The position numbers were made by a program, and so were the translations under genes. Of a stretch of 64,000 nt of DNA, positions 8,652 through 17,028 are shown in pieces (within the stretch, counting starts at the first letter, position 1; every line of letters starts with the position of its first letter). The notes under the pieces are model-generated. The model saw only the letters and a list, made by a program, of their open reading frames with translations. It did no database searches and had not been told where the DNA came from. Source of the stretch: Massilia alkalitolerans DSM 17462 (GTDB lineage Bacteria > Pseudomonadota > Gammaproteobacteria > Burkholderiales > Burkholderiaceae_D); NCBI RefSeq assembly GCF_000427785.1, contig NZ_ATYR01000003.1:316386-380385 (forward strand), written 5' to 3'.

Positions 8652-8969
8652 GTGAAAATCAACGATACCCTCAAGGGCAACCCAGGCCTTCAGCCCACCA
8701 ACACCAACGGCGCCGCGAACGCACGCGGCGCCGACAAGGCCGCCACGACCGCGACGACGACCCAGGTCGCGACCGACAGCGTGCGCCTGTCCTCGCAGGG
8801 CCAGGCCATGGCCAATGCCGTGGGCGGCAACAACCAGGTGTTCGACACCAAGAAAGTCGAGCGTATCAAGATGGCCATCGCCGATGGCCAGTTCCAGGTC
8901 AACTCCGAGAAAGTCGCCGACGGCCTGCTCGACACCGTGCGCGACTTGCTCCATTCACGCAAGCGATAA
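8652..8969 (+). CDS. flgM: Anti-sigma-28 factor FlgM
   Basis: Binds and inhibits FliA until the hook is finished, then is exported through it. From GTG at 8652 the protein is 105 residues, VKINDTLKGN at the start, an Ala/Thr-rich disordered middle, and the conserved C-terminal FliA-binding helices DTKKVERIKMAIADGQFQVN and VADGLLDTVRDLL. AGAAGGA lies seven bases before the GTG. An ATG at 8607 is in frame but lies upstream of the expected transcript start of the sigma-28 promoter. flgN follows after 6 nt. Confidence 0.92.
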   Translation: MKINDTLKGNPGLQPTNTNGAANARGADKAATTATTTQVATDSVRLSSQGQAMANAVGGNNQVFDTKKVERIKMAIADGQFQVNSEKVADGLLDTVRDLLHSRKR

Positions 8970-8975
8970 TCCTTC

Positions 8976-9446
8976 ATGCCCACCAGCCCAATCTCGACCG
9001 TCCTTCAAGAACAGCAACACCTCGGCTCCCTGATCGAGCTGATGAAACAGGAACAGCAGCTGCTCGTCGCAGCTGACGCCGATGGGCTGGCGGAAACCAC
9101 TCCCCGCAAGAATGCACTGCTGCAGGCGCTCGCCGATTTGTCGGCCCAGCGACACGCGGCGCTGCTTGCGGCCGGCTGCGAAGCTTCGGAAGCCGGCATG
9201 GAACCCTGGCTGGCGGTGGGCGGCAACGACGAAGCGAGAACCCAGTGGGAAGCGCTGCTGGCGCTGGCCCGGGAAGCCAAGGAACTCAACCGCGTCAACG
9301 GCATGCTGATCAACAAGCAGCTGGCGCACAACCAGGGCGTGCTCAATGCCCTGCGCATGCCGGCCGGCGCGGATGCGGGTGGCGTGTATGGCGCCAGCGG
9401 CCAGGCTGTGGGAAGCGGGCCGTCCAAGCGCTACGTGATCGGCTGA
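8976..9446 (+). CDS. flgN: Flagellar export chaperone FlgN
   Basis: Cytoplasmic chaperone for the hook-associated proteins FlgK and FlgL. The 156-residue, mostly helical protein has the family pattern of long N-terminal helices (VLQEQQHLGSLIELMKQEQQ, LAETTPRKNALLQALADL) and ends in a disordered Gly/Ala tail. Identification rests on these helices and on the position 6 nt behind flgM, where flgN always sits in this group. A strong terminator follows. Confidence 0.9.
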   Translation: MPTSPISTVLQEQQHLGSLIELMKQEQQLLVAADADGLAETTPRKNALLQALADLSAQRHAALLAAGCEASEAGMEPWLAVGGNDEARTQWEALLALAREAKELNRVNGMLINKQLAHNQGVLNALRMPAGADAGGVYGASGQAVGSGPSKRYVIG

Positions 9447-9464
9447 GCGCGGCATCGCCAAACC

Positions 9465-9498
9465 ACAATGGCCGCATGATGCGGCCATTGTCGTTTTT
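9465..9498 (+). terminator. Rho-independent terminator after flgN
   Basis: ACAATGGCCGC and GCGGCCATTGT form a perfect 11-bp stem around an ATGAT loop (9465-9491), followed by CGTTTTTGC. It ends the flgA-flgM-flgN unit and separates it from the convergent hcp gene. Confidence 0.88.
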
Positions 9499-9556
9499 GC
9501 CGGCTCCGGATGGGACGACGCTGCCCCGCACCCAGGCTTATTGGTGAATCGAGCGA

Positions 9557-10048
9557 TCATGCAACTTTGTTGGCAGCCAGATCCCAGCCGCCGACGGTCG
9601 AACCGCCAATGCCGCCACCAATTTTCTGTTGCGTGTATTTCCATTTCACCTTCGAGAACTTCAGGCTGACATGCTCGCTCAGGATAGAGCCAGCTTCTAT
9701 GCCTGGGGAAATCGCTCCGATAAGCACGTTTTCGAGTTCGATTTCGAAATACCGTACCGGAACACCGTTCCCATCGGCGCGCATGAATTCGAATTTCGCC
9801 TTCGGAATGGTTTTACCCATTGCGCAAGTCTGCATCAGGATTGGCGACGACAAATCCGCCATTTTGCTGAACGTCACCTCCTCCAGCTCGACCCGTTCTG
9901 CGGTATGTCCACCGGCCGTCGATGCAGTCGCGCTGCGCGGCTGGATGAGGCCCCAATTGACCGACGCGCATTCTATCCAGTCTTTATGCTTGTCGTCCTG
10001 CGACTCGCCTTTGATTCCGTCGATTTGCAGGTATACATCGATTGCCAT
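9557..10048 (-). CDS. hcp: Hcp family type VI secretion tube protein (orphan)
   Basis: Hcp proteins stack as hexamer rings to form the inner tube fired by the type VI secretion system and can carry effectors. The start MAIDVYLQIDGIKGES, the middle KDWIECASVNWG and FEIELENVLIGAISPG are Hcp1-family features. 163 residues from the ATG at 10046-10048, which has GGAGG four bases upstream; the longer in-frame start adds ten residues without a ribosome-binding site. No other T6SS structural gene is in the window, so this is an orphan or auxiliary Hcp. It is divergent from the lysozyme gene at 10175, which suggests an effector-delivery cassette. Confidence 0.9.
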   Translation of the reverse strand: MAIDVYLQIDGIKGESQDDKHKDWIECASVNWGLIQPRSATASTAGGHTAERVELEEVTFSKMADLSSPILMQTCAMGKTIPKAKFEFMRADGNGVPVRYFEIELENVLIGAISPGIEAGSILSEHVSLKFSKVKWKYTQQKIGGGIGGSTVGGWDLAANKVA

Positions 10049-10174
10049 GATTCCTCCAGTGATTGTTGAGGCAACCATACTCTCTCACCCAATGCAGAGC
10101 TCGCATGCGCGTGCTCAATAATCGGGTTCAGCGCAGTGCTAAGTTGACGGTCTCTCTCGACCGTGGAGGAATCG

Positions 10175-10708
10175 ATGACCGACAAAATTCCGAATTCCGC
10201 TCGACCCAATGCGGACAAGAGAATGTCGCCTGATCCGCGTGCGCGGATGCGTGCCACCGAAAAGGCGGTATATCGGTACTACAATGACATGGGGAAAAAC
10301 AAAGGGAATTGCACGTGGGGCGTAGGCATCCTCGCGCACAAAGGTGTCTGCTCGCAGGAAGAGTTAGGGAGGAAAGTTTCGGCGCAAGTGGTCGACCAGG
10401 AATTCGAGCGCCGGGTGAGCGAAGCGGAGCGATACGTCCACATCATGGTAAAGGTACCGGTCAACCAAGATCAGTTCGATGCGCTTGTCAGCCTTACTTA
10501 TAACGCGGGCGTAGGCGGCATGGAGGATACGTACAGCTTCGTTAACAAGGGGGACTTCGAAGGTGCTGCGGCAAATATTTCGAAAATGATCAAGGTTACT
10601 GTTATCGAGAACGGCAAACAGAAACGGGTGATCGCAAGAGGACTGATCAAGAGGCGCGAGGAAGAAAGCGCACCGTTCCGGCTGAAAAAGCCGACTGCAA
10701 AACAATAA
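10175..10708 (+). CDS. Phage-type lysozyme (GH24 muramidase), candidate T6SS effector
   Basis: Cleaves the glycan strands of peptidoglycan if active. 177 residues from ATG 10175, chosen for GGAGGA five bases upstream. The catalytic region is RATEKAVYRYYNDMGKNKGN followed by CTWGVG: Glu29, Asp38 and Thr47 correspond to Glu11, Asp20 and Thr26 of T4 lysozyme, with three extra residues between Asp and Thr. The later motif VNQDQFDALVSLTYNAG is also typical. There is no signal peptide and no holin or other phage gene nearby. Context (divergent hcp, secreted small protein behind) favours an Hcp-delivered effector over a prophage endolysin; that is inference. Confidence 0.85.
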   Translation: MTDKIPNSARPNADKRMSPDPRARMRATEKAVYRYYNDMGKNKGNCTWGVGILAHKGVCSQEELGRKVSAQVVDQEFERRVSEAERYVHIMVKVPVNQDQFDALVSLTYNAGVGGMEDTYSFVNKGDFEGAAANISKMIKVTVIENGKQKRVIARGLIKRREEESAPFRLKKPTAKQ

Positions 10709-10716
10709 GGAAATAT

Positions 10717-11181
10717 ATGATTTTTCCCTACCTTTCGTCTTCAAGGAAGTTTTTTAGGACGATGTTTGCCGTCGCTGCCATTGTGTTTGGGGCGTGCCTC
10801 GCAGTGACTGCCGATGCAGCTGATTCGACTCAGCGGACCGTTATTGGTCAATGGAAAATTACCGCTGCACTAGACTCTGCTGATATTACGTCGCTTGACG
10901 ACCAAGAGGCGCGGAAACTGCTCGGTCGTACGCTAACAATAAACAGGAAGCACTTCAAGTTTGGCGAACGGACATGCACATCGCCTGATTTTGCAGCAGA
11001 GCTGGTGGATCCTGCTTTGTACCTGCGCGAGCATTATCGGGCAAGTGCTTCTCAGCTGGGCCTGCCAAATCCCGTCACGATCGTCCATCTGGAATGTACA
11101 TCGGCATTTATCAAGGACCGGAATCGCCTGGTGATTTTTTGGAAAGGCTGGTTTTTTGAGGCAGTTCGAACAAGGCCGTAG
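10717..11181 (+). CDS. Small exported protein, candidate immunity protein of the lysozyme
   Basis: 154 residues starting 8 nt after the lysozyme stop, so surely co-transcribed. A hydrophobic N-terminus (MFAVAAIVFGACLAVTADAA) reads as a signal peptide or membrane anchor with likely cleavage after ADA. The rest is a small mixed domain with three Cys (in RTCTSP, HLECTS and the signal region). No family was recognised. A periplasmic partner encoded directly behind a peptidoglycan-cutting effector is the usual layout of immunity genes. GC content is visibly lower than in the flanking flagellar genes, in line with acquired DNA. Confidence 0.7.
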   Translation: MIFPYLSSSRKFFRTMFAVAAIVFGACLAVTADAADSTQRTVIGQWKITAALDSADITSLDDQEARKLLGRTLTINRKHFKFGERTCTSPDFAAELVDPALYLREHYRASASQLGLPNPVTIVHLECTSAFIKDRNRLVIFWKGWFFEAVRTRP

Positions 11182-11374
11182 CCGTTTTATTTGTCCAGAC
11201 CTTCTGGGTTTTGCGCTGGGCGGGCCTGGTCTACGTGTCGAGTCCCGTTTGTACTGGCACGCCCGGGTGTTCGGCAAGCGAGCCTGATACAGGCATCGAC
11301 AAGGTGGTTCCAGCTTATCCGCAGTAGTGACCATGTGTGCATTTTCCCGGCCAGGCAAGCGCTAGACTGCCGGA

Positions 11375-11716
11375 ATGTCACCACAACGAAAACTTTGCGT
11401 CGCCAACGTCCTCATGATCGTCGGCATGGTGCCGCTCCTGCTTGGCCTCTGCTGGATCGCTGCCGTCATTGCCTTTGCCCGGCAGCACAAGGGACAGATG
11501 GGAGGATCCGACGCCTTCCTGATGATCGGCGTGCTCTTCCTCGCCTATGCATTCGCGCTGGTCGTCAGCGGCGGCAGCGCCTTGTGGTCCACCATCGTGG
11601 CAAGGCGGAACGCCGGACTACGCGCCCGCGCTTCCACGATCATCCGCAGCACCACCTGCCTCGTCCTGCTGGCACCGCTGCTCTGGTACGCCTGGATCAC
11701 GCTGCGCTTCGCCTGA
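11375..11716 (+). CDS. Small integral membrane protein, unknown function
   Basis: 113 residues with three predicted membrane segments (about 8-32, 46-70 and 88-108) and short charged loops. No family recognised. ATG start with only a weak GCCGGA before it. The 193 bp upstream show no other gene. Codon use and G/C at third positions agree with a real coding frame. It converges on the GH43-like gene with 5 nt between stops. Confidence 0.6.
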   Translation: MSPQRKLCVANVLMIVGMVPLLLGLCWIAAVIAFARQHKGQMGGSDAFLMIGVLFLAYAFALVVSGGSALWSTIVARRNAGLRARASTIIRSTTCLVLLAPLLWYAWITLRFA

Positions 11717-11721
11717 GGGCG

Positions 11722-12789
11722 TCAGTCGCCGCCCAGCGCGATCCGCGTCGGCGCATCGCGCTCCACCCGCAGCCGGTCGCCCGACTGGATCAGCTCCGTC
11801 ACCTGGAGCGAGCTGCGGCGCTGCTCAGGGCCGTCGGTGCCGGTGCCCGCCCCGCCCTGCACCTTGCCGCGTCCCGGATGCGTGAAGTAGAACAGCCAGG
11901 CGCGGTCACCGACCACCACGACGTCGGCATGGCCGCCGATGACGCCGTCGTCGACGCCCTTGCCCGGCTGCTGCAGCAGGTTGTCCGGCTGGCGGGTCCA
12001 GTTGACGGCGTCCTTGGAACGGTACACGGCCAGGCCGCGCCACACGTCGGTGATCATCCACCACGCGCCGCGCCATTGGAACACCTTCGGCCCTTCTCCG
12101 GCCTGGTCGGCGACCACCTTCCCGCGTCCGGTCCAGTTCTCGAGGTCGGGGCTGTCGGCGTAGTAGATCGATTTGCCGTCGCGCTCGTTGTTGTACCACA
12201 TGCGCCAGCCGCCGCCCGGCAGGCGGGTGACGGCGGCGTCGATGACGCGGTCCGAGGCCAGCGGGATGTTGCGCGCGTTGCGCCAGGTGCGCAGGTCGGT
12301 GCTGGTGAGCTGCACGATGTGGCGCGGGTGCTTCCAGTCGGTGAACACGCCCGGCACCACGGTCAGGAACATGCGGTAGCTGCCGTCGTCGGCGCGCACC
12401 ACGTCCGGCGCCCAGTGCGTGGCTTCCGATCCGCCCAGCGCCGCCGGCAGCTCGATGTCGGCGGTGCCGACATAGCGCCAGCTGGCGCCCTCATCAACCG
12501 ATTCGGCGATGCCGATTCTGGTGCCGTGCACCCACGACACGCCCGACAGGCCGGCCGCGTTGGCGCGGCGGTTGGTGTAGAACATCCACCAGGTGCCGCG
12601 CGCCGCATTGCGAATCACGACCGGGTCGGCGGCGCCGTCGAAGACGGGATCGCGGAACAGCGGCTTGGCGGCGATGCGGCCTTCCGGGGATGCAGGCGCG
12701 GCGGCCGGCGCGGCAGGGGCAGTCTGTGCGGCCGCGTGCGCGCCGGCGAAGATGGAGGCACAGACGAGGCAGCGCAGCAGGGTTTTCAT
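11722..12789 (-). CDS. Secreted GH43-like five-bladed beta-propeller protein
   Basis: 355 residues from ATG 12789, beginning with a signal peptide (MKTLLRCLVCASIFAGAHAAAQ) and an Ala/Pro linker. Repeated propeller blade motifs are visible: FDGAADPVVIRNAARGTWWM, HWAPDVVRADDGSYRMF, DAAVTRLPGGGWRMWYNN and GPKVFQWRGAWWMITDVW. These fit the glycosyl hydrolase family 43/62/32 fold, in which an Asp of the first blade (here DPVV) and Asp/Glu of later blades act on arabinans, xylans or similar glycans. Substrate cannot be read from the sequence. It stands alone, with no sugar transporter next to it. Confidence 0.75.
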   Translation of the reverse strand: MKTLLRCLVCASIFAGAHAAAQTAPAAPAAAPASPEGRIAAKPLFRDPVFDGAADPVVIRNAARGTWWMFYTNRRANAAGLSGVSWVHGTRIGIAESVDEGASWRYVGTADIELPAALGGSEATHWAPDVVRADDGSYRMFLTVVPGVFTDWKHPRHIVQLTSTDLRTWRNARNIPLASDRVIDAAVTRLPGGGWRMWYNNERDGKSIYYADSPDLENWTGRGKVVADQAGEGPKVFQWRGAWWMITDVWRGLAVYRSKDAVNWTRQPDNLLQQPGKGVDDGVIGGHADVVVVGDRAWLFYFTHPGRGKVQGGAGTGTDGPEQRRSSLQVTELIQSGDRLRVERDAPTRIALGGD

Positions 12790-12939
12790 CGGCAATCGCG
12801 AAAGAGATGGTCAGCCCCCGAGTATCTGGAGCGAGGCTATCCCAGTCAATCCTGTCAGCGCGGATTCGGGAAAGAATCACAAACCTGAGCATATCGAGCG
12901 AAGCCGTCAGGCATGCATGCAAGTAGCCGCGCAAACAAA

Positions 12940-12975
12940 CTTGGGCACCGGCCTTCGCCGGTGCGACGGTCTTAC
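12940..12975. repeat. Palindromic repeat, second family (single arm)
   Basis: CTTGGGCACCGGCCTTCGCCGGTGC forms an 8-bp stem around CTTC (12944-12963), followed by GACGGTCTTACGG. The same frame (CTTGG - hairpin with CTTCG - GACGGTCTTACG) recurs at 22387-22425, so the two belong to one family. It sits in the gap between the sensor GGDEF-EAL gene and the GH43-like gene, just after the former's stop. Confidence 0.7.
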
Positions 12976-13002
12976 GGCCAACGGTAATAGTCCAGATTAG
13001 CT

Positions 13003-15576
13003 CTAGGCCGGCACCGCGCCCAGCATCGCCGCGATCGCCTGCGGCTCGACCGGCCTGCTGAAGCAGTAGCCCTGCATCTGGTCGCAGCCGCGCTCCTGCA
13101 GGAAGGCCAGCTGCTCATTGGTTTCGACGCCTTCCGCGATCACGTTCAGCTTCATCGAATGCGCCAGCGCGATCACGGCGTTGACGATGGCCGCGTCGTC
13201 GGCGTCCTGGGTCAGGTCCATCACGAAGGAACGGTCGATCTTCAGGCTGTGGATCGGAAAGCGCTTCAGGCTGGCCAGGCTCGAGTAGCCGGTGCCGAAG
13301 TCGTCGATGGCCAGCTGCACGCCCATCGCGGCCAGGCGGCCCATGGTCTCGGTGGCCGCGCCCGGATTCTCCATCAGCACGCTCTCGGTGATCTCGAGGG
13401 TCAGGAAGGCCGGGTCGCAATCCGTCTCCGCCAGCAGCGCGGCCACGCGCTGGGCCACGTCCTGGCCCAGGAACTGGCGCGCCGACAGGTTCACGCTGAT
13501 GCGCACCGGGGGCAAGCCGGCGCGGCGCCAGGCCACCTGCTGGCGCATCGCGGTGGCCAGCACCCAGTCGCCGATCGGCACGATCAGGCCGGTCTCCTCG
13601 GCCAGCGGGATGAATTCGGCGGGCGAGACCATCGGCCCGCCCACCGGCTGCCAGCGCAGCAGCGCCTCGACGCCGGCGACCACGCCGCTGCCGATGTCCA
13701 CCACCGGCTGGTAGTGCAGCAGGAATTCCTCGCGCTGCAGGGCGCGCTGCAGCGCCCCTTCCATGCGCAGATGCTGGGCCGCCTGCTCGCCCATCTCGGC
13801 GGCGTAGAAGGAATGATGGTTGCCGCCCTTGCCCTTGGAGCCGTACATGGCACTGTCGGCGTTCTTCAGCAGGGTGGCGCTGTCTTCGCCGTCGCGCGGG
13901 TACATGGCGATGCCGATGCTCCCGGACGGGAAGACTTCCTGGCCGCACAGGAGCATGGGCTGGAACAGGTTGTCGAGCAGCTTGCGCGCCACCTTGGCCG
14001 CGTCTTCCCGGCCCGCCAGGTCGGGCAGCACCACCACGAATTCGTCGCCGCCCTGGCGCGCCACGGTGTCGCTCTCGCGCAGGCTGCTCGACAGGCGGCG
14101 TGCGATCTCGACGATCAGGGCGTCGCCGGCATCGTGGCCGAGGCTGTCGTTGACGTGCTTGAAGCGGTCCAGGTCGATGAACATCACCGCCACCTGGCGC
14201 CCCGCGCGGTGGGCGTGCATGATGGCCTGGCCCAGGCGGTCCTGCATCAGCACCCGGTTGGGCAGGCCGGTCAGGGCATCGTGGTTGGCCAGGCGTAGCA
14301 GGGCTTCCTCGGCCTGCTTCTGGCGCTGGATGTCCTTGATGACGCAGATGAAGCGCTGGTTGCCGTTGGCGTCGCGCATGCGCGAAACGGTGATGCTGAC
14401 CCAGACCGGGGTGCCGTCGCGCCGGATCAGGCGCTTCTCGCGCTGGTAGTCGCTGATCTCGCCGGCCTTCAGGCGGTTGATCAGTGCCAGCTCGTCCGGC
14501 AGGTCTTCGTCGCAGGTCAGTTGCTGGAAGAAGCGCTGCAGCAGCTCGATCTCGGAATAGCCGAGGATGTGCGACATCTTGCTGTTGGTACGCAGCACGC
14601 GGCCGTCGCTGCCCAGCAGCGCGATGCCGACCGCGGCCTGGTTGAAGGTGAGGCGGAAGAACTCCTCGCTCTCCTGCAGGCGCAGCCTGGCCTTGCGACG
14701 GAAGGTGATGTCCTGGCCGATCAGGAGCAGCATGTAGCTGCCGTCCTTGCGCGCGCGGCGGATGTTGAAGTCGACGTAGCGCACGCCGTCGGCGCGGCCG
14801 TCGAGCGTGACCAGCACCTGGTCGTGGCCCGCGCCGGAGGCCAGCGCCTCGGCGGCGCGGTCGGCCAGTTCGCGGCAGGGAATCAGCTCTTCGAGCGCGG
14901 GTTTCTGCTCCAGCAGCAGGCTGTCCGGCACGCCCAGCAGTTCGGCCATGGTGCGGTTCATCGAGCGCACCCGTAGTTCGGCGTCCACCACCACCAGGCC
15001 CGCCGGCATGCCGTCGATGACCTGTTCCAGGTAGTTCTGGTTCTGCAGGATGCTGCGCTGGCTGGCATGGGTATAGGTGTCGAGCGCCAGGCCCATGTCG
15101 AAGCAGACGATCTTCAGCACCGCTTCCATGGCGGCGCTGTAACGTTCCGGCTGCCCGCGCAGGCGGCGCCACAGCAGGCCGGACAGCTCCGACAGGTACT
15201 TGCGGTAGGCCCCGATGTACCACTTCGGATCGAGCCCGATCCGCTGGTGGGTGGCGCCCACGCGCAGGCGCTCGCGCATGTAGTCCTCGCCATACTCGCC
15301 GGCCGTCAGGCTGCTGAAGTAGGCGGCCTGCACGTGCCGCAGGCGCGCCTCGGCGCCGTCGCCCAGCATGCCGCGCAGCTTCGGGAAGGACATCAGGTGC
15401 GCGTAGAAGCGGTCCGAGAACGCGTCGCGATGGGACTCGAGCAGCGCGTGCACGTCGCGCAGGGCCTCGAGGTCGGGCTCGTCCAGTTCCAGGTAAGCCT
15501 TGCGCGCCGCGACTTCCTCGCAGTCGAGCCCGATCTCGCGGGCGAGCTCGTCAACCAGGTCATGCAGGGCGTTCAT
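13003..15576 (-). CDS. Globin-coupled sensor with PAS, GGDEF and EAL domains
   Basis: 857-residue cyclic-di-GMP enzyme. Order: protoglobin sensor (about 1-175) with the proximal-His motif VGATHQRIGLDPKWYIGAY, His110 being the likely haem ligand; two PAS domains (about 185-300 and 305-425); GGDEF (about 430-595) with an intact GGDEF at 509-513; EAL (about 610-850) with EAL at 637-639 and DDFGTGYSSL. Both catalytic motifs look intact, so synthesis or breakdown could be switched by O2 binding. It stands alone between secreted-enzyme genes, in a window rich in flagellar and polysaccharide genes, the two usual c-di-GMP targets. Confidence 0.93.
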   Translation of the reverse strand: MNALHDLVDELAREIGLDCEEVAARKAYLELDEPDLEALRDVHALLESHRDAFSDRFYAHLMSFPKLRGMLGDGAEARLRHVQAAYFSSLTAGEYGEDYMRERLRVGATHQRIGLDPKWYIGAYRKYLSELSGLLWRRLRGQPERYSAAMEAVLKIVCFDMGLALDTYTHASQRSILQNQNYLEQVIDGMPAGLVVVDAELRVRSMNRTMAELLGVPDSLLLEQKPALEELIPCRELADRAAEALASGAGHDQVLVTLDGRADGVRYVDFNIRRARKDGSYMLLLIGQDITFRRKARLRLQESEEFFRLTFNQAAVGIALLGSDGRVLRTNSKMSHILGYSEIELLQRFFQQLTCDEDLPDELALINRLKAGEISDYQREKRLIRRDGTPVWVSITVSRMRDANGNQRFICVIKDIQRQKQAEEALLRLANHDALTGLPNRVLMQDRLGQAIMHAHRAGRQVAVMFIDLDRFKHVNDSLGHDAGDALIVEIARRLSSSLRESDTVARQGGDEFVVVLPDLAGREDAAKVARKLLDNLFQPMLLCGQEVFPSGSIGIAMYPRDGEDSATLLKNADSAMYGSKGKGGNHHSFYAAEMGEQAAQHLRMEGALQRALQREEFLLHYQPVVDIGSGVVAGVEALLRWQPVGGPMVSPAEFIPLAEETGLIVPIGDWVLATAMRQQVAWRRAGLPPVRISVNLSARQFLGQDVAQRVAALLAETDCDPAFLTLEITESVLMENPGAATETMGRLAAMGVQLAIDDFGTGYSSLASLKRFPIHSLKIDRSFVMDLTQDADDAAIVNAVIALAHSMKLNVIAEGVETNEQLAFLQERGCDQMQGYCFSRPVEPQAIAAMLGAVPA

Positions 15577-15801
15577 GGCTTAAAAAGGGGAAAATATTTA
15601 CGGGTGGATAGCTTGATTGCATCATAGCAATGGGCCTGTCCTGAATCGAGCAAATAATCACAGATATTCACATCTGTTGTTAATAGGCCATACTCAAAGT
15701 GTGGTTTTGTTGCTCACGGTAAATATACGCTTGGGATTGCTCAAGATGCGGTCGCGCCAGCGGCGCACAGTAGGTTCCACCCCATCTGCAAGGAGCCCGC
15801 C

Positions 15802-16863
15802 ATGCGCTACTCAACCCTGCCGCGCCCGCTGCTGTCTTTGACGCTGGCCCTGTCCGCCCTGCCCGCGCTGGCGCAGGACGTCAACGTCAGCGTCCAGCCC
15901 GTGCGCGAAAAATTCGCCCGCAGCGACGAAGTACTGGTGCGCGTCACCCTGCAGAACAACAGCGCCACGCCGCAGTTCGTGCTCAAGTGGCACACCCCGG
16001 TGGCGGGCGTGCAGGCGCCGCTGTTCGAGGTGCTGCGCGACGGCCAGCCTGTGCGCTACCTCGGCATCAAGGCCAAGCGCCCGGCCCCCGGCCCGGACGA
16101 CTACCTGCGGCTGGAACCCGGCGCCACGCTCGCCAGCACGGTCGAGCTGTCGGCGCTGTACGAGATGAGCGTCACCGGCCCCTACCAGCTGCGCTACCGC
16201 ACCGCCTCGAGCGGCCTGTTCGCCGCCTCCGGCATGCGCCCGGTGCCCGGTGCGCTGGCGTCCAGCCAGGTCGGGATCTGGATCGACGGGCGCCTGCCGC
16301 GCGGGGCCAGGGCGCCGGCCAGGCAGGCCGTCGCCGGCGCCGCCGGACTGGAGTTCAGCAAGTGCTCGAACGCCCAGCAGGAGCAGCTGGCGGCGGCCGT
16401 GGACGCGGGCAAGGCAATGACGGTCGACGCCTACAATTACCTGGCGGCCGGCGCCGGCGGCGCGCAGTACGGCGCCCGCTACGGCACCTGGTTCGGCGCC
16501 CTCGATGCCGGCCGCGCCGCCACCGTGAACACCAATTTCACGGCGATCCGCGACGCCTTCGAGACCAAGCCCCTGAAAATCGACTGCGGCTGCAACGAAA
16601 ACTATTTCGCCTACGTGTACCCGGCCCAGCCCTACGCGATCTATGTCTGCAAGGCGTTCTGGACCGCGCCCCTGACCGGCACCGACTCGCGCGGCGGCAC
16701 CCTGCTGCACGAGCTGAGCCACTTCGACGTGGTCGCCGCCACCGACGACCACGTGTACGGCCAGCAAGGTGCAGCCGAGCTGGCCAGGACCAATCCGGCG
16801 CATGCGGTCAACAACGCCGATTCGCACGAATACTTTGGCGAGAACACGCCAGCGCAGAACTGA
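15802..16863 (+). CDS. Secreted M35-family zinc metalloendopeptidase
   Basis: 353 residues with a signal peptide (about 1-24, ending LPALA), a beta-sandwich pro-region (about 26-165, QDVNVSVQPVREKFARSDEV), and a C-terminal protease domain. The zinc site is HELSH at 303-307 with a third ligand Asp316 in ATDDHVYG, matching the HExxH...GTxDxxYG pattern of deuterolysin and peptidyl-Lys metalloendopeptidase; Thr for Gly/Thr variation is minor (A-T-D-D). Cys pairs in the protease part (FSKCSN, IDCGCN) probably form disulfides. AAGGAG precedes the ATG. Likely an extracellular protease. Confidence 0.9.
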   Translation: MRYSTLPRPLLSLTLALSALPALAQDVNVSVQPVREKFARSDEVLVRVTLQNNSATPQFVLKWHTPVAGVQAPLFEVLRDGQPVRYLGIKAKRPAPGPDDYLRLEPGATLASTVELSALYEMSVTGPYQLRYRTASSGLFAASGMRPVPGALASSQVGIWIDGRLPRGARAPARQAVAGAAGLEFSKCSNAQQEQLAAAVDAGKAMTVDAYNYLAAGAGGAQYGARYGTWFGALDAGRAATVNTNFTAIRDAFETKPLKIDCGCNENYFAYVYPAQPYAIYVCKAFWTAPLTGTDSRGGTLLHELSHFDVVAATDDHVYGQQGAAELARTNPAHAVNNADSHEYFGENTPAQN

Positions 16864-16884
16864 AGGCGTGACCCGTGGTTCTTT

Positions 16885-16994
16885 GTAGGGTGGACGGGTC
16901 TCCCGTCCGCGCGTTCAACTCCCGCGTGAAAGGATTCGGCGTCGACTGTTCCCGCACTGTCTGAACGCGCGGACGGCGAAGCCGTCCACCCTAC
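16885..16994. repeat. Paired palindromic intergenic repeat, copy 2
   Basis: GTAGGGTGGACGGG...CGCGCGTTCAAC (16885-16919) and the opposite unit TGAACGCGCGGACGG...CCACCCTAC (16962-16994) enclose about 40 bp of unrelated sequence. It fills the gap between the convergent M35 protease gene and the gene at 17029, where the two units could act as a bidirectional transcription stop. Confidence 0.9.
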
Positions 16995-17028
16995 GAGAGC
17001 GAAACGGGCCGGCATTGCCGGCCCGTTT

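Noticed and set aside
10175..10708. Prophage endolysin
   Set aside because: No holin, spanin, tail or integrase gene nearby; Hcp and a secreted partner fit a T6SS cassette better, although a phage origin of the domain is likely.
11191..12888. 565-codon open frame on the plus strand
   Set aside because: Runs opposite the GH43-like gene and across the small membrane protein gene; the translation is His/Ala/Arg-rich antisense of a protein with clear motifs.
13115..15223. 702-codon frame on the same strand as the globin-sensor gene
   Set aside because: Shifted frame of the GGDEF-EAL gene, Arg/Gly/Pro-rich, typical of high-GC out-of-frame translation.
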